A DNA stretch of 64,000 nt from assembly GCF_019991125.1 (NCBI RefSeq), contig NZ_JAGENB010000002.1, positions 186,001 to 250,000 of the forward strand. Direction: 5' to 3'. Numbering within the stretch: the first letter of the stretch is position 1; every line of letters begins with the position of its first letter. The notes under the pieces are model-generated. The model was not told the origin of the DNA and did no database searches. It saw only the letters and a program-made list of their open reading frames with translations. The translations under genes and the position numbers were made by a program. Below are positions 1 through 7,639 of this stretch, one piece after another. Source of the stretch: Phyllobacterium calauticae. GTDB lineage: Bacteria; Pseudomonadota; Alphaproteobacteria; Rhizobiales; Rhizobiaceae.

Positions 1-501
1 TCCCAGCACCGCCTGGATGTTGTCGCGTTTCGCACCGAGCGCAATCATCGCGTCGATGGTGTTCTCCAATACCCCGCCAAGGGCGCCGCGCCAGCCCGCA
101 TGGGCCGCGCCGATGACTTTCTCATCGCGGTCGGCAAACAGGATCGGGCCGCAATCGGCCGACAGCGCACCGATGACAAGGCCGGGTGTCGCCGTCACCA
201 TGGCGTCGGCCTTGGGCCGCTCGCCGGTGAGAGGCGCCGTAACCGTGATGACGTCGGGCGAATGCACCTGATGCACGGTGACGAGATGGGAGATGTCGGC
301 TCCCAGCGCGCTGGCCACGCGCCTGCGGTTTTCCCGAACATGGTCCTGGTTGTCGTTGGAGCCGCTGCCGACGTTCAATCCGGCGTAGATACCTGTGGAA
401 ACACCGCCGATACGGGTGAAGAACCCGTGAGCGATTCGATCTTTCTCGGGAGACCCCAGCAGGGAAGCGTGCAGCGCTACTGGTTTTTCAGACGTGATCA
501 T
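1..501 (-). CDS. pgeF: Laccase-domain purine nucleoside phosphorylase PgeF/YfiH (3' end outside window)
   Basis: The visible N-terminal 167 codons carry the laccase-domain (Cu-oxidase_4) signatures: HQVHS near residue 58, SADCGPILFAD, and AHAGWRG. The His/Cys/His residues of these motifs form the zinc site. Family members act on purine nucleosides (phosphorolysis, adenosine deamination) and were long called polyphenol oxidases. The ATG at 501 is the first one consistent with family starts (MITSEKPVAL). The C-terminal third lies beyond position 1. The gene lies downstream of lgt and a SAM-methyltransferase on the same strand, 66 bp from the latter, so it is probably the third gene of that operon. 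Family assignment is firm; physiological substrate is inferred from homologues. Confidence 0.9.
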   Translation of the reverse strand, partial: MITSEKPVALHASLLGSPEKDRIAHGFFTRIGGVSTGIYAGLNVGSGSNDNQDHVRENRRRVASALGADISHLVTVHQVHSPDVITVTAPLTGERPKADAMVTATPGLVIGALSADCGPILFADRDEKVIGAAHAGWRGALGGVLENTIDAMIALGAKRDNIQAVLG

Positions 502-567
502 GCCGGATTGCTCTTTCTCAAGGCTGCGGATGGTGGTGGAGCATCGACGCGAAGTCAATTGCTTCCG

Positions 568-1650
568 TCATGTGGATTCGAATGGAAACAAATGTGTGGC
601 GGAGTCCGCGACGCAAAGCACCTTGAACAGCGTGCCCATCTGATCGGGGCCTGCCAACCGCTCGACATCGGCGCGGATCTGCTCCTGGAACGCCGCCGGC
701 TTGCCGCTGCCGAGGGCGCCGGCGCGGTCGAGCAAGCCCATGGCGATGAGAAAATCTCCCTGCGTCATGGCATTCGCCGTGCAGCCTTCAGAACGCGCGG
801 CCTTTGCCAGCATGGCAAAATCCACATGGCTGGTCAGGTCGGCTTCGCCCGGCGTGTCCAGCACGTCAACAGGCTTATGGCTGCGCAGCGCCTGCAGCGT
901 ATCGCCGAAACCCTGGTGCAGATGGCCATAATCGAAGAGCAGCGCCGCACCGCGCGCGCGGTGCAGGCGTTCGGCGATATCCTGCATCAGCGCACTGCGT
1001 GCCGGGGCAATCTCGACAATGCTGCCATCGGGTGCCGTGCTGTGTCCGGCGGGCAATAGCGCCGTATCGATCGATCCGCTTCCCGCCGCAAATGCCAGGT
1101 TGCCGCCGTCGTCGACGGTGACGATGCGGTCGACGAAACGCCCGCCCGATTTGACGTACTGGCGGACCGGAATGGCATCGAACAGCTCGTTGGCCAGGAG
1201 AACCAGCGGACCGGATGGCAAATCGCCGAACTGCGCATGCCATTGGATTTCCAGGCCCGATGGCGCGAGTGTCTCTTTCTGGATCTGCACGAGGCGCGGG
1301 CTGATCTCGACCATGCGGATCCGTGCCGCCGCGATGAAATCCGGGGCAAGCTTCGATGCCGTCCGCAGCACGTCCTGCATCAGCGTGCCGCGTCCGGGGC
1401 CCATCTCGCACAGGATAAATGCGGCGGGCGATCCCATCGCCTGCCAGGCGCTGACGCACCAGACGCCGGCAAGCTCGCCGAACATCTGGCTGACTTCCGG
1501 GGCGGTGATGAAATCACCCTCGCGGCCAAACGGTTCGCGCGTCGTGTAATAGCCGGCTTCCGGATCGAACAGGCACATCGCCATGTAGTCGGCAACGCTG
1601 ACCGGGCCTGTCAGCCCGATCTGCCGGATGATGCGTTGTTTCAGTGTCAT
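568..1650 (-). CDS. MidA/NDUFAF7-type SAM-dependent methyltransferase
   Basis: A 360-residue protein of the COG1565 (DUF185) family. Homologues in mitochondria (NDUFAF7) methylate an arginine of complex I during its assembly; the bacterial role is less clear. The SAM-binding stretch [16 protein letters not shown] lies at about residue 80-95, followed by family blocks around [14 protein letters not shown] and LLFDYGH. The true start is the ATG at 1650, which overlaps the lgt stop as ATGA. The frame stays open far upstream, but that part is only the antisense-like shadow of lgt. The 4-bp overlap indicates translational coupling with lgt. Good confidence in family, low in substrate. Confidence 0.88.
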   Translation of the reverse strand: MTLKQRIIRQIGLTGPVSVADYMAMCLFDPEAGYYTTREPFGREGDFITAPEVSQMFGELAGVWCVSAWQAMGSPAAFILCEMGPGRGTLMQDVLRTASKLAPDFIAAARIRMVEISPRLVQIQKETLAPSGLEIQWHAQFGDLPSGPLVLLANELFDAIPVRQYVKSGGRFVDRIVTVDDGGNLAFAAGSGSIDTALLPAGHSTAPDGSIVEIAPARSALMQDIAERLHRARGAALLFDYGHLHQGFGDTLQALRSHKPVDVLDTPGEADLTSHVDFAMLAKAARSEGCTANAMTQGDFLIAMGLLDRAGALGSGKPAAFQEQIRADVERLAGPDQMGTLFKVLCVADSATHLFPFEST

Positions 1651-2498
1651 CGTCCGGTGGAAACTTCCGGGTTGCGGGCGGTCAGCAGCGCCCACAGGCC
1701 GACGAGCACCATGGGAACGGACAGGATCATGCCCATCGTCAGCCAGCCGCCATAGAGATAACCGAGCTGGGCATCCGGCTCGCGGAAGAACTCGACAAAG
1801 ATGCGCGACAGGCCATAGCCGGTGATGAAGGCGCCGCCGATAAAGCGCGGGCTCTTCAGCTTGCGGCCGTAAAAGATCAGCAGCGCCAGGGTGGCGAACA
1901 GGACGATGCCTTCCAGCGCCGCCTCGTACAGCTGGCTCGGATGGCGGACGAACGGGCCGCCGGTCGGGAAGATCATGCCCCAGGGCACATCGGTGATGCG
2001 GCCCCAGAGTTCGCCATTGATGAAATTGGCAACACGGACCAGCCCGAGGCCGACGGGAACGCCCGCGGCGATGGTGTCGATCATGCTGAACACCTTGATC
2101 TTGCGCGAGCGGGCAAACAGAATCATCGCCAGCGTGGTGCCGATCAACCCGCCATGGAAGGACATGCCGCCTTCCCACACCTTGAAGATGTCGAAGGGGT
2201 GGCTGATGTAGCGGGCCAGATCGTAGAACAGGATATAGCCGATGCGCCCGCCCAGAACCACGCCAAGCGCAGCCCACAGGACGAAGTCGTCGAGATCGTT
2301 GGGCTTCATCGGCGGCGTGTTGTTGGCCCACAGGCGCGGCTTGCTGATGAGTCTCTTGCCGTACCACCAGGCGAAGAGAATGCCGACGACATAGCCGAGG
2401 CCATACCAGTGAACGGAGAACGGCCCGATGGAAAAGATCACCGGATCGATATTGGGAAATGCGATCGCGGCCATCGTCGGGACAAGTATTTCGCTCAC
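1647..2498 (-). CDS. lgt: Phosphatidylglycerol--prolipoprotein diacylglyceryl transferase
   Basis: Lgt transfers diacylglycerol from phosphatidylglycerol to the lipobox cysteine of prolipoproteins in the inner membrane, the first step of lipoprotein maturation. The sequence is a seven-helix membrane protein with the family signature [16 protein letters not shown], the HGG segment (MSFHGGLIG) and [12 protein letters not shown] chose the GTG at 2498 (product about 283 aa) because a GGAG lies 8 nt upstream and the protein then begins like its homologues. An ATG further upstream at 2591 would add an unconserved 31-residue tail. The gene heads a leftward operon with the methyltransferase and pgeF. 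Lipoproteins elsewhere in the window (27.4 and 32.3 kb) would be its substrates. Confidence 0.95.
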   Translation of the reverse strand: MSEILVPTMAAIAFPNIDPVIFSIGPFSVHWYGLGYVVGILFAWWYGKRLISKPRLWANNTPPMKPNDLDDFVLWAALGVVLGGRIGYILFYDLARYISHPFDIFKVWEGGMSFHGGLIGTTLAMILFARSRKIKVFSMIDTIAAGVPVGLGLVRVANFINGELWGRITDVPWGMIFPTGGPFVRHPSQLYEAALEGIVLFATLALLIFYGRKLKSPRFIGGAFITGYGLSRIFVEFFREPDAQLGYLYGGWLTMGMILSVPMVLVGLWALLTARNPEVSTGR

Positions 2499-2660
2499 AA
2501 TAGGCACTCCGTCATCATCAGGTTCATCGGCGCGGACCATGCGCGAGGGCAGGAACAGCGTCAAGCCGCCTGTCCGGTAACATTTGTGCAATTATGACCT
2601 TCGCTTGCAATCGCCTGCCGCGGCGATTATTTGATGGGGAAAGCAACAGAGGTATCTGCC

Positions 2661-2984
2661 ATGACCAATGGATCAAACCGCGTTCTTGATGAACTGGCCA
2701 AGCTCGTGACTGACGCTGCCGGTGCAGCGCAGGGCGTCCGCCGCGAAGTCGAAACCGCTTTCCGTGGGCAGGCTGAACGGCTGCTCAACACCATGGATGT
2801 GGTGCAGCGCGAGGACTTCGAAGCGGTGCGCGAAATGGCCATCCGTGCCCGTGCCGAAAACACGGCGCTGCTCGCCCGTATCGAAGCGCTGGAAGCGCTC
2901 GTCGGCCACAAGGAAAAGCCTGGCGCCGATGCGGCCAAACCGGCAAAGGCAGCCGCCGCCGGCACGCGCGCCAAGAAGGACTGA
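2661..2984 (+). CDS. ubiK: Ubiquinone biosynthesis accessory factor UbiK (BMFP domain)
   Basis: A 107-residue mostly helical protein of the YqiC/UbiK (DUF526, membrane fusogenic) family. In enterobacteria UbiK supports aerobic ubiquinone synthesis by binding the UbiJ lipid-carrier protein. Residues 1-85 contain the conserved amphipathic helix and C-terminal coiled coil (REDFEAVREMAIRARAEN, then ALLARIEALEAL). The tail is Ala/Lys rich. The ATG at 2661 is preceded by AGAGG at suitable spacing; an earlier in-frame ATG at 2634 lacks one. It is divergent from lgt. A strong terminator follows at about 3010-3049. Confidence 0.88.
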   Translation: MTNGSNRVLDELAKLVTDAAGAAQGVRREVETAFRGQAERLLNTMDVVQREDFEAVREMAIRARAENTALLARIEALEALVGHKEKPGADAAKPAKAAAAGTRAKKD

Positions 2985-3009
2985 CCGTCAAAAGAATCGC
3001 ATTTTTGCA

Positions 3010-3050
3010 GGCCCATTGCCCGTGTCCGGGCAGTGGGCCTTTTGCATTTT
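3010..3050 (+). terminator. Intrinsic terminator after ubiK
   Basis: A 13-bp stem (3010-3022 with 3027-3039, one T:G wobble) closes a 4-nt loop and is followed by TTTTTGCATTTTT. It sits 25 bp after the ubiK stop and fits rho-independent termination of rightward transcription. Confidence 0.85.
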
Positions 3051-3471
3051 TGACCGCTCCGGAATCGCGGACACTCTCTGCGGAGCGCCCGGGCGCCGTT
3101 TCGCGGTGTTTTATCCGGCATATTCGGGCTGTCCCCAAAATAAATCTTAAGAAATTATCAACAGGTGGAAATCGCCGAAAATCGTTTTCTTAGAGTCAGT
3201 TAAAGGCTGGTCGTGAATCATTTTCATAACATCTGTCCACACCCATTCGCGCCATTTGGCCAAAAGGGGACTGGCGCTCGGACTCAGCATCAATACACTG
3301 AAATTACAGCATGATTCGTTTCAATGGTCATGCAGCGGGTAACAAGTTCATATCCGTGGTCCGGCTGGTGCGTACTGCCTGCCGGTGAGTTTTCAAGCGT
3401 TAGGTGTCCTTTGGGTGGGTGCGCTGTGCTCCCGCAGCGTCAGATGAGATTCGATTGAGCAGGTAATGGCG
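3051..3471. other. Gene-free, AT-richer interval with a GANTC cluster
   Basis: No open frame here resembles a gene. The stretch is more AT-rich than its surroundings. It holds five GANTC sites (3193, 3215, 3281, 3313, 3448) and a DnaA-box-like TTATCAACA near 3156. GANTC is the target of the CcrM methylase of Alphaproteobacteria, and such sites often lie in cell-cycle-regulated promoters. It probably contains the promoter of the YbjN gene at 3472. Confidence 0.5.
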
Positions 3472-3972
3472 ATGAGCCTTCTGGAAATAGAGATTGCGCG
3501 TGATTTGCATCCGGTCGATGTGATTGAACATGTGGCCCATGCCAATGAATGGGCTTTCGAGCGCACCGGGGACGACGAGATTGCCATTACGGTCGAGGGC
3601 AACTGGACCGATTACCAGATTTCCTTCTCGTGGATGGAAGATTTCGAGGCGCTGCATCTGGCCTGCGCCTTTGACATCGCGGTCAGCGAACCGCGCGTCA
3701 ATGAAGTGATGCGACTGCTGTCGCTGATCAACGAACAGCTGCTGATGGGGCATTTCGATCTGTGGCGCCAGGAAGGCGCGGTGATGTACCGCCAGTCGCT
3801 GCTTCTGTCCGGCGGCGCGGAACCGACGAGCAAACAGGTGGAAGTGCTCCTGTCCAGTGCGCTGGACGCCTGCGAGACCTATTTCCAGGCATTCCAGTTT
3901 GTTGTCTGGTCGGGCTCGACAGCACGGGAATCGCTCGATAGCATTCTGTTCGAGACGGTCGGTTCTGCCTGA
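3472..3972 (+). CDS. YbjN domain-containing protein
   Basis: A 166-residue soluble protein of the YbjN / putative sensory-transduction-regulator family (PF10722). Its fold resembles type III secretion chaperones, and it is linked to stress and motility phenotypes in E. coli. The sequence opens with the alphaproteobacterial pattern MSLLEIEIARDLHPVDVIEH and contains ISFSWMEDFEALHL and the C-terminal block TYFQAFQFVVWSG. An in-frame ATG at 3466 is too close to the AGG at 3461-3463, so 3472 is preferred. A tRNA-binding protein gene follows after 34 bp. The molecular role is unknown. Confidence 0.8.
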   Translation: MSLLEIEIARDLHPVDVIEHVAHANEWAFERTGDDEIAITVEGNWTDYQISFSWMEDFEALHLACAFDIAVSEPRVNEVMRLLSLINEQLLMGHFDLWRQEGAVMYRQSLLLSGGAEPTSKQVEVLLSSALDACETYFQAFQFVVWSGSTARESLDSILFETVGSA

Positions 3973-4006
3973 CCGGAAGCATGGCGGTTTGTTTGAGTTG
4001 AATGTG

Positions 4007-4342
4007 ATGACCATCAGTTTTGATGATTTTGAGAAAGTGGATATCCGCGTCGGCACGATCGTCGAGGCGGAAACCTTCCCGGAAGCGCGCAAGCCGGCCT
4101 TCAAGCTCAAGATCGATTTCGGCCCGGAAATCGGGGTGAAGAAGTCCTCCGCGCAGATCACCAAGCACCACACGCTGGACGAGCTGAAAGGCCGCCAGGT
4201 GATGGCGGTGGTCAACTTCCCGCCGCGCCAGATCGGCCCGTTCATGTCGGAAGTGCTGACACTGGGTTTTCCGGACGAGGAAGGCGGGGTTGTTCTGGCC
4301 GCCATCAGCAAGCCGGTGCCGAACGGCGGCAAGCTGTTCTAA
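4007..4342 (+). CDS. csaA: CsaA-like tRNA-binding protein
   Basis: A 111-residue OB-fold protein matching the EMAP-II/Tbp111 tRNA-binding domain (PF01588), the CsaA type. Visible hallmarks are FEKVDIRVGTIVEAE, FKLKIDFG, KKSSAQIT and VVNFPPRQIGPFMSEVLTLG. Homologues bind tRNA non-specifically, and CsaA has been proposed as a secretion chaperone. Length equals the stand-alone family size. The ATG at 4007 gives the usual N-terminus, though its Shine-Dalgarno (TTGAG) is weak, which suggests coupling to the YbjN gene just upstream. The transcript ends at the hairpin at 4367-4392. Confidence 0.88.
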   Translation: MTISFDDFEKVDIRVGTIVEAETFPEARKPAFKLKIDFGPEIGVKKSSAQITKHHTLDELKGRQVMAVVNFPPRQIGPFMSEVLTLGFPDEEGGVVLAAISKPVPNGGKLF

Positions 4343-4366
4343 ATACGAGCTCTTAATGAGATTCAT

Positions 4367-4402
4367 GGGCGCAAAAGTCGGCTTTTGCGCCCAGAGCTTT
4401 TT
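4367..4402. terminator. Bidirectional intrinsic terminator
   Basis: A perfect 11-bp inverted repeat (4367-4377 with 4382-4392, loop TCGG) lies between the convergent tRNA-binding-protein and GMC oxidoreductase genes. On the + strand it is followed by AGAGCTTTTTC. Confidence 0.8.
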
Positions 4403-4414
4403 CAGTCCCTAAAT

Positions 4415-5986
4415 CTAGATCGTCTTCGCCGCCATCTCCTTGGCGATGTAGTCCGCCTGCCGGATGGCAAGCGTGACAATCGTCAATGTCGGGTTTTCCG
4501 CTCCGCCCGAGGTGAACTGGCTGCCGTCGGAGACGAAGAGATTCTTGATGTCGTGGCTCTGGCCGAACTTGTTGACCACGCCATCCCTCGGCTTCTCGCT
4601 CATGCGGTTGGTGCCGAGATTATGGGTTGACGGGTAGGGCGGTGTCGGCAGGGTGCGGGTTGCGCCGACGGCCTTGTAAAGGGCCTGACCCTGTTTGTAG
4701 GCATGGTTGCGCATCGCGGTGTCGTTGGGGTGGTCGCTGAAGTTCACATTGGCGATGGGCAGGCCGTACTGGTCCTTCTCCTCCTTGTGCAGGGTGATGC
4801 GGTTGTTCTCCTGCGGCATGTCCTCGCCGACGATCCACAGGCCGGCCATGTTGGCATATTCATCGAGCGCCGAGGTGAAGGAACGGCCCCAGCCGCCCGG
4901 ATCGAGAAACGCCGCCATGAAGGGCAGGCCGAGCGACAGCGTTTCCATTTCATAGCCGCCGACAAAGCCGCGCGCCGGGTCATGCCGTGCCTCGTCGCGG
5001 ATGATACCGGCCATGGTGGTGCCGCGATACATGTGCACGGGCTTTTCGAAGATGCCGTAGACCGAGCCGGTGGTGTGGCGCATGTAGTTGCGCCCGACCT
5101 GGCCGGAGGAGTTCACCAGTCCATCCGGGAACATCGTCGAGGCGGAATTCAGCAGCAGGCGCGGACTCTCGATCGAATTGCCGGCAACGGCAACGATGCG
5201 GGCCTTCTGCACATGCTGCTTGCCGTCCTTGTCGACATAGAGCACGCCGGTCACCTTGCCGCTCTTGTCGTGCTCGATCTTCTGCACCATCGCATTGGGG
5301 CGGATTTCCAGCCTGCCGGTGGCTTCCCCCTTGGGGATTTCCGTATAGAGCGTCGACCATTTGGCGCCCCATTTGCACCCCTGGAAACAGAACCCTGTCT
5401 GCTGGCACGCCATGCGGTCATCCCGCTCGGCGGAGTTGATCGCCATGTTGCCGGTGTGGCATTCCTTGTAGCCGAGCTTGTCGGCCCCGGCTTTCAGCAC
5501 CTTGAAGTTGTTGTTGCCCGGCAGGCCGGCAATGCCATTGGTGCGGGTCACGCCCATCTTGTCCTCGGCCCTGGCGTAATAGGGCTCGAGTTCCTTCAGG
5601 GTGAGAGGCCAGTCGAGCAGGTTGGCGCCCTCGAGCTTGCCGTAATGGCTCAGGGTGCGGAACTCGTGCTCCTGCAAACGCAGCGAGGCACCGGCCCAAT
5701 GGGTGGTGGTGCCGCCAACCGATTTGACGATCCACGCGGGAAGGTTGGGAAAATCCTTGGCGACCCGCCAGTCGCCGGATGTGCTGCGTTTGTCGACCCA
5801 GGCAAGCTGGCCGAAACTGTCCCATTCGTCATTGATGAAGTCTTCATATTCGTGCCGGGCGCCGGCTTCGAGTATGACGACGTCGATGCCCTTCTGCGCG
5901 AGTTCGTTGCCAAGCGTACCGCCGCCGGCGCCGGAACCGATGATGACGACAACGTGGTCGTCCTTGAGATCATAAGGTGCAGCCAT
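4415..5986 (-). CDS. GMC-family FAD dehydrogenase (gluconate 2-dehydrogenase-like large subunit)
   Basis: A 523-residue flavoprotein of the glucose-methanol-choline family, close to the membrane-bound gluconate/sorbitol dehydrogenase type. The FAD-binding GSGAGGG motif is at residues 17-23, with LEAGARHE as the end of the second beta strand. The C-terminal GMC domain begins near residue 440 with STHNLGTNRM (catalytic His region) and ends in VSDGSQFTSGGAENPTLT. It has no signal peptide. It lies 48 bp after a Tat-signal small subunit in the same operon and is likely co-exported with it. A consensus GGGAGG precedes the ATG. The sugar substrate cannot be told from sequence. Confidence 0.88.
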   Translation of the reverse strand: MAAPYDLKDDHVVVIIGSGAGGGTLGNELAQKGIDVVILEAGARHEYEDFINDEWDSFGQLAWVDKRSTSGDWRVAKDFPNLPAWIVKSVGGTTTHWAGASLRLQEHEFRTLSHYGKLEGANLLDWPLTLKELEPYYARAEDKMGVTRTNGIAGLPGNNNFKVLKAGADKLGYKECHTGNMAINSAERDDRMACQQTGFCFQGCKWGAKWSTLYTEIPKGEATGRLEIRPNAMVQKIEHDKSGKVTGVLYVDKDGKQHVQKARIVAVAGNSIESPRLLLNSASTMFPDGLVNSSGQVGRNYMRHTTGSVYGIFEKPVHMYRGTTMAGIIRDEARHDPARGFVGGYEMETLSLGLPFMAAFLDPGGWGRSFTSALDEYANMAGLWIVGEDMPQENNRITLHKEEKDQYGLPIANVNFSDHPNDTAMRNHAYKQGQALYKAVGATRTLPTPPYPSTHNLGTNRMSEKPRDGVVNKFGQSHDIKNLFVSDGSQFTSGGAENPTLTIVTLAIRQADYIAKEMAAKTI

Positions 5987-6034
5987 GGTTTCCTCCCGAT
6001 AGGCTGAAGAACAATGTGCGATGGCCGAGACGGC

Positions 6035-6610
6035 TCAAAGCCACTCGATGTCGCTGAAGCCGCGGGCGATATAGCCGCCCTTCGAGTAGGATTCGCCTTC
6101 ATAGCCAAAGAGCGGCCACAACTCCTTCTGGTTGTAGAGCCCGGTGACAAGACCACCTCGAATTGTCTGGAAGAACGGCGTGTCCTCAATCTGGCGCAGC
6201 AGTTTCAACCGGTGCTCTTCCCAGTCGAGACCGAGATAGCCGCCTTTGCCGGCCCGCCTGTCGAGGTCGGCGATGCCGGTCTCGATCAGCTCCTTCTGCT
6301 TGGGATCGGACCCTGCCTTGGCGTCGTAGGGTTTGACGGCAATGGCGTAGAAGCGGTCGGGAATGTTGTCATGCGGGTAGATATCGCGCGCCAGCTGGAT
6401 CAGCGTCGCCATGGTCTCGGGCTTGAGATTGGATGTCTCGAGGCCCCAGGCCTGCTGCGGATGGATGATGGAATTGCCGCTGATGACCAACAGAGCGCCG
6501 AGGCTGGCCATGCCGCCCCGTTTGAGCAGTTCACGCCGCGACAGGCCCGCCTGCGTGGCGGAGCCGGATTTGCCCGGCTCCGCGGCCTTGCGGTTGAATA
6601 TCGTTACCAT
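6035..6610 (-). CDS. Gluconate 2-dehydrogenase subunit 3 family protein, Tat substrate
   Basis: A 191-residue small subunit (PF13618) that partners a GMC dehydrogenase. The N-terminus has a twin-arginine signal, SRRELLKRGG at about residues 24-33, followed by a hydrophobic stretch (MASLGALLVISG), so it should be carried to the periplasm together with the flavoprotein. The rest includes LIQLARDIYPHDNIPDRFYA, typical of the family. GGGAGG precedes the ATG at 6610. These dehydrogenases usually have a third cytochrome c subunit; none is encoded next to this pair. Confidence 0.87.
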   Translation of the reverse strand: MVTIFNRKAAEPGKSGSATQAGLSRRELLKRGGMASLGALLVISGNSIIHPQQAWGLETSNLKPETMATLIQLARDIYPHDNIPDRFYAIAVKPYDAKAGSDPKQKELIETGIADLDRRAGKGGYLGLDWEEHRLKLLRQIEDTPFFQTIRGGLVTGLYNQKELWPLFGYEGESYSKGGYIARGFSDIEWL

Positions 6611-6697
6611 GGATTTCCTCCCTTGCTTGCTATCGGCGCTCTCCCCCGAGCGCGCCCTTGCTGGCTGATGGTGTCCTCCAACGCCGTTCAGCCGGTT

Positions 6698-7093
6698 TCA
6701 GACGAACCGGCCCTGTCGTTGCAGGACTTCAATCTTGTAGCCGTCCGGGTCTTCGACGAAAAAGAACCGGGCCAGCAGCGCACCCTCACGCTTGAATTCG
6801 ACAATGTCACGGATTTTGAAATCGAGACCTTTCAGCCGGGTATGCTGGGCGTCGAGATCATCGACGCTGACCGCGAGATGGCCGTAGCCATCACCGACAT
6901 TGTAGGGTTCGGTGCGGCCCTTGTTGATTGTCAGTTCGAGCTCGAATGCCGTTTCGCTGTTCCGCAGATAGACAAGCGTGAAACTGTCGAAATCCAGCCG
7001 GTCGGCGACTTCGAGGCCGAATGCCTGTTGATAGAATGATACGGACCTGTCCTCATCGAGCACGCGGATCATGGAATGGATGGCTTTTGCCAA
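6698..7093 (-). CDS. gloA: Lactoylglutathione lyase (glyoxalase I), TTG start
   Basis: A 131-residue VOC-fold enzyme that converts the methylglyoxal-glutathione hemithioacetal into S-lactoylglutathione. It shows the glyoxalase I pattern: IHSMIRVLDEDRSVSFY at the N-terminus, ELELTINKG, GYGHLAVSVDDL, and the C-terminal FVEDPDGYKIEVLQR with the metal-binding Glu. The start is best placed at a TTG (7091-7093): a full AGGAGG sits 5 nt upstream, and the protein then begins with AKAIHSM as in homologues. An ATG at 7126 would add an unconserved leader. It stands alone between the GMC operon and an RHH gene. Confidence 0.88.
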   Translation of the reverse strand: MAKAIHSMIRVLDEDRSVSFYQQAFGLEVADRLDFDSFTLVYLRNSETAFELELTINKGRTEPYNVGDGYGHLAVSVDDLDAQHTRLKGLDFKIRDIVEFKREGALLARFFFVEDPDGYKIEVLQRQGRFV

Positions 7094-7324
7094 AAAGACC
7101 TCCTTTGACGTTGCGCCCCGCGGCAAAACTTCGGTTGCAGTTGCAGGGCATGTCGGCGATTATGGACCCGGGAAAACAGAATGGGTGGCAATCGGCTACC
7201 ACACCGCCGGAAGAGCGGAATAATTTTCGCCGGCAACCGATCCGGTGCGCAAAATTTCACCTGCCGGGATGAAGCGCATCAAGGGGATGGCCGATGGCGA
7301 AGCAGAAAAAGGGAGGTTCGTTGG

Positions 7325-7636
7325 ATGTGTAAGGTATTTGCAGAACAGGATCCGGAAGGCTACCGGCAGATCAACCGTTCTGTGCGCATTGCCGGGCATT
7401 CCACCAGCATCCAGCTGGAAGTCACGTTCTGGAAGCTTCTGGACGAGATCGCCGTCAGCCAGAACATGACGACGCCGCGCTTCATCTCGACGCTTTACGA
7501 TGAGGCCCTGCAGGCCAATGGCGAGATTCCGAATTTCGCCTCGATGCTGCGCACCACCTGTGCGCTGTATTTGCGCGGTGTCCAGGCAACCGCCGAAACC
7601 TCCTGCGTGACGCCGATCGGCAACCGGGCCGCCTGA
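7325..7636 (+). CDS. Ribbon-helix-helix domain protein
   Basis: A 103-residue protein of the RHH_4 type common in rhizobia and Brucella, sometimes mis-annotated as an aryl-sulfate sulfotransferase. Residues 15-60 (INRSVRIAGHSTSIQLEVTFW, then LLDEIAVSQNMTTPRFISTLYDEA) give the strand-helix-helix pattern of MetJ/Arc-like DNA-binding dimers. The ATG at 7325 follows GGGAGG at 8 nt. It converges on the histidine kinase gene with only 3 bp between stop codons. Target genes are unknown. Confidence 0.75.
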   Translation: MCKVFAEQDPEGYRQINRSVRIAGHSTSIQLEVTFWKLLDEIAVSQNMTTPRFISTLYDEALQANGEIPNFASMLRTTCALYLRGVQATAETSCVTPIGNRAA

Positions 7637-7639
7637 CGA

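Noticed and set aside
568-2367. A single 599-codon protein joining part of lgt to the methyltransferase
   Set aside because: The upstream part is out of frame with lgt and has no homology; the ATGA junction at 1647-1650 marks the true start.
3120-3260. A replication origin suggested by DnaA-like boxes
   Set aside because: Only one imperfect TTATCAACA and a weaker TGTCCACA-like site are seen, with no AT-rich unwinding element or origin-linked genes.
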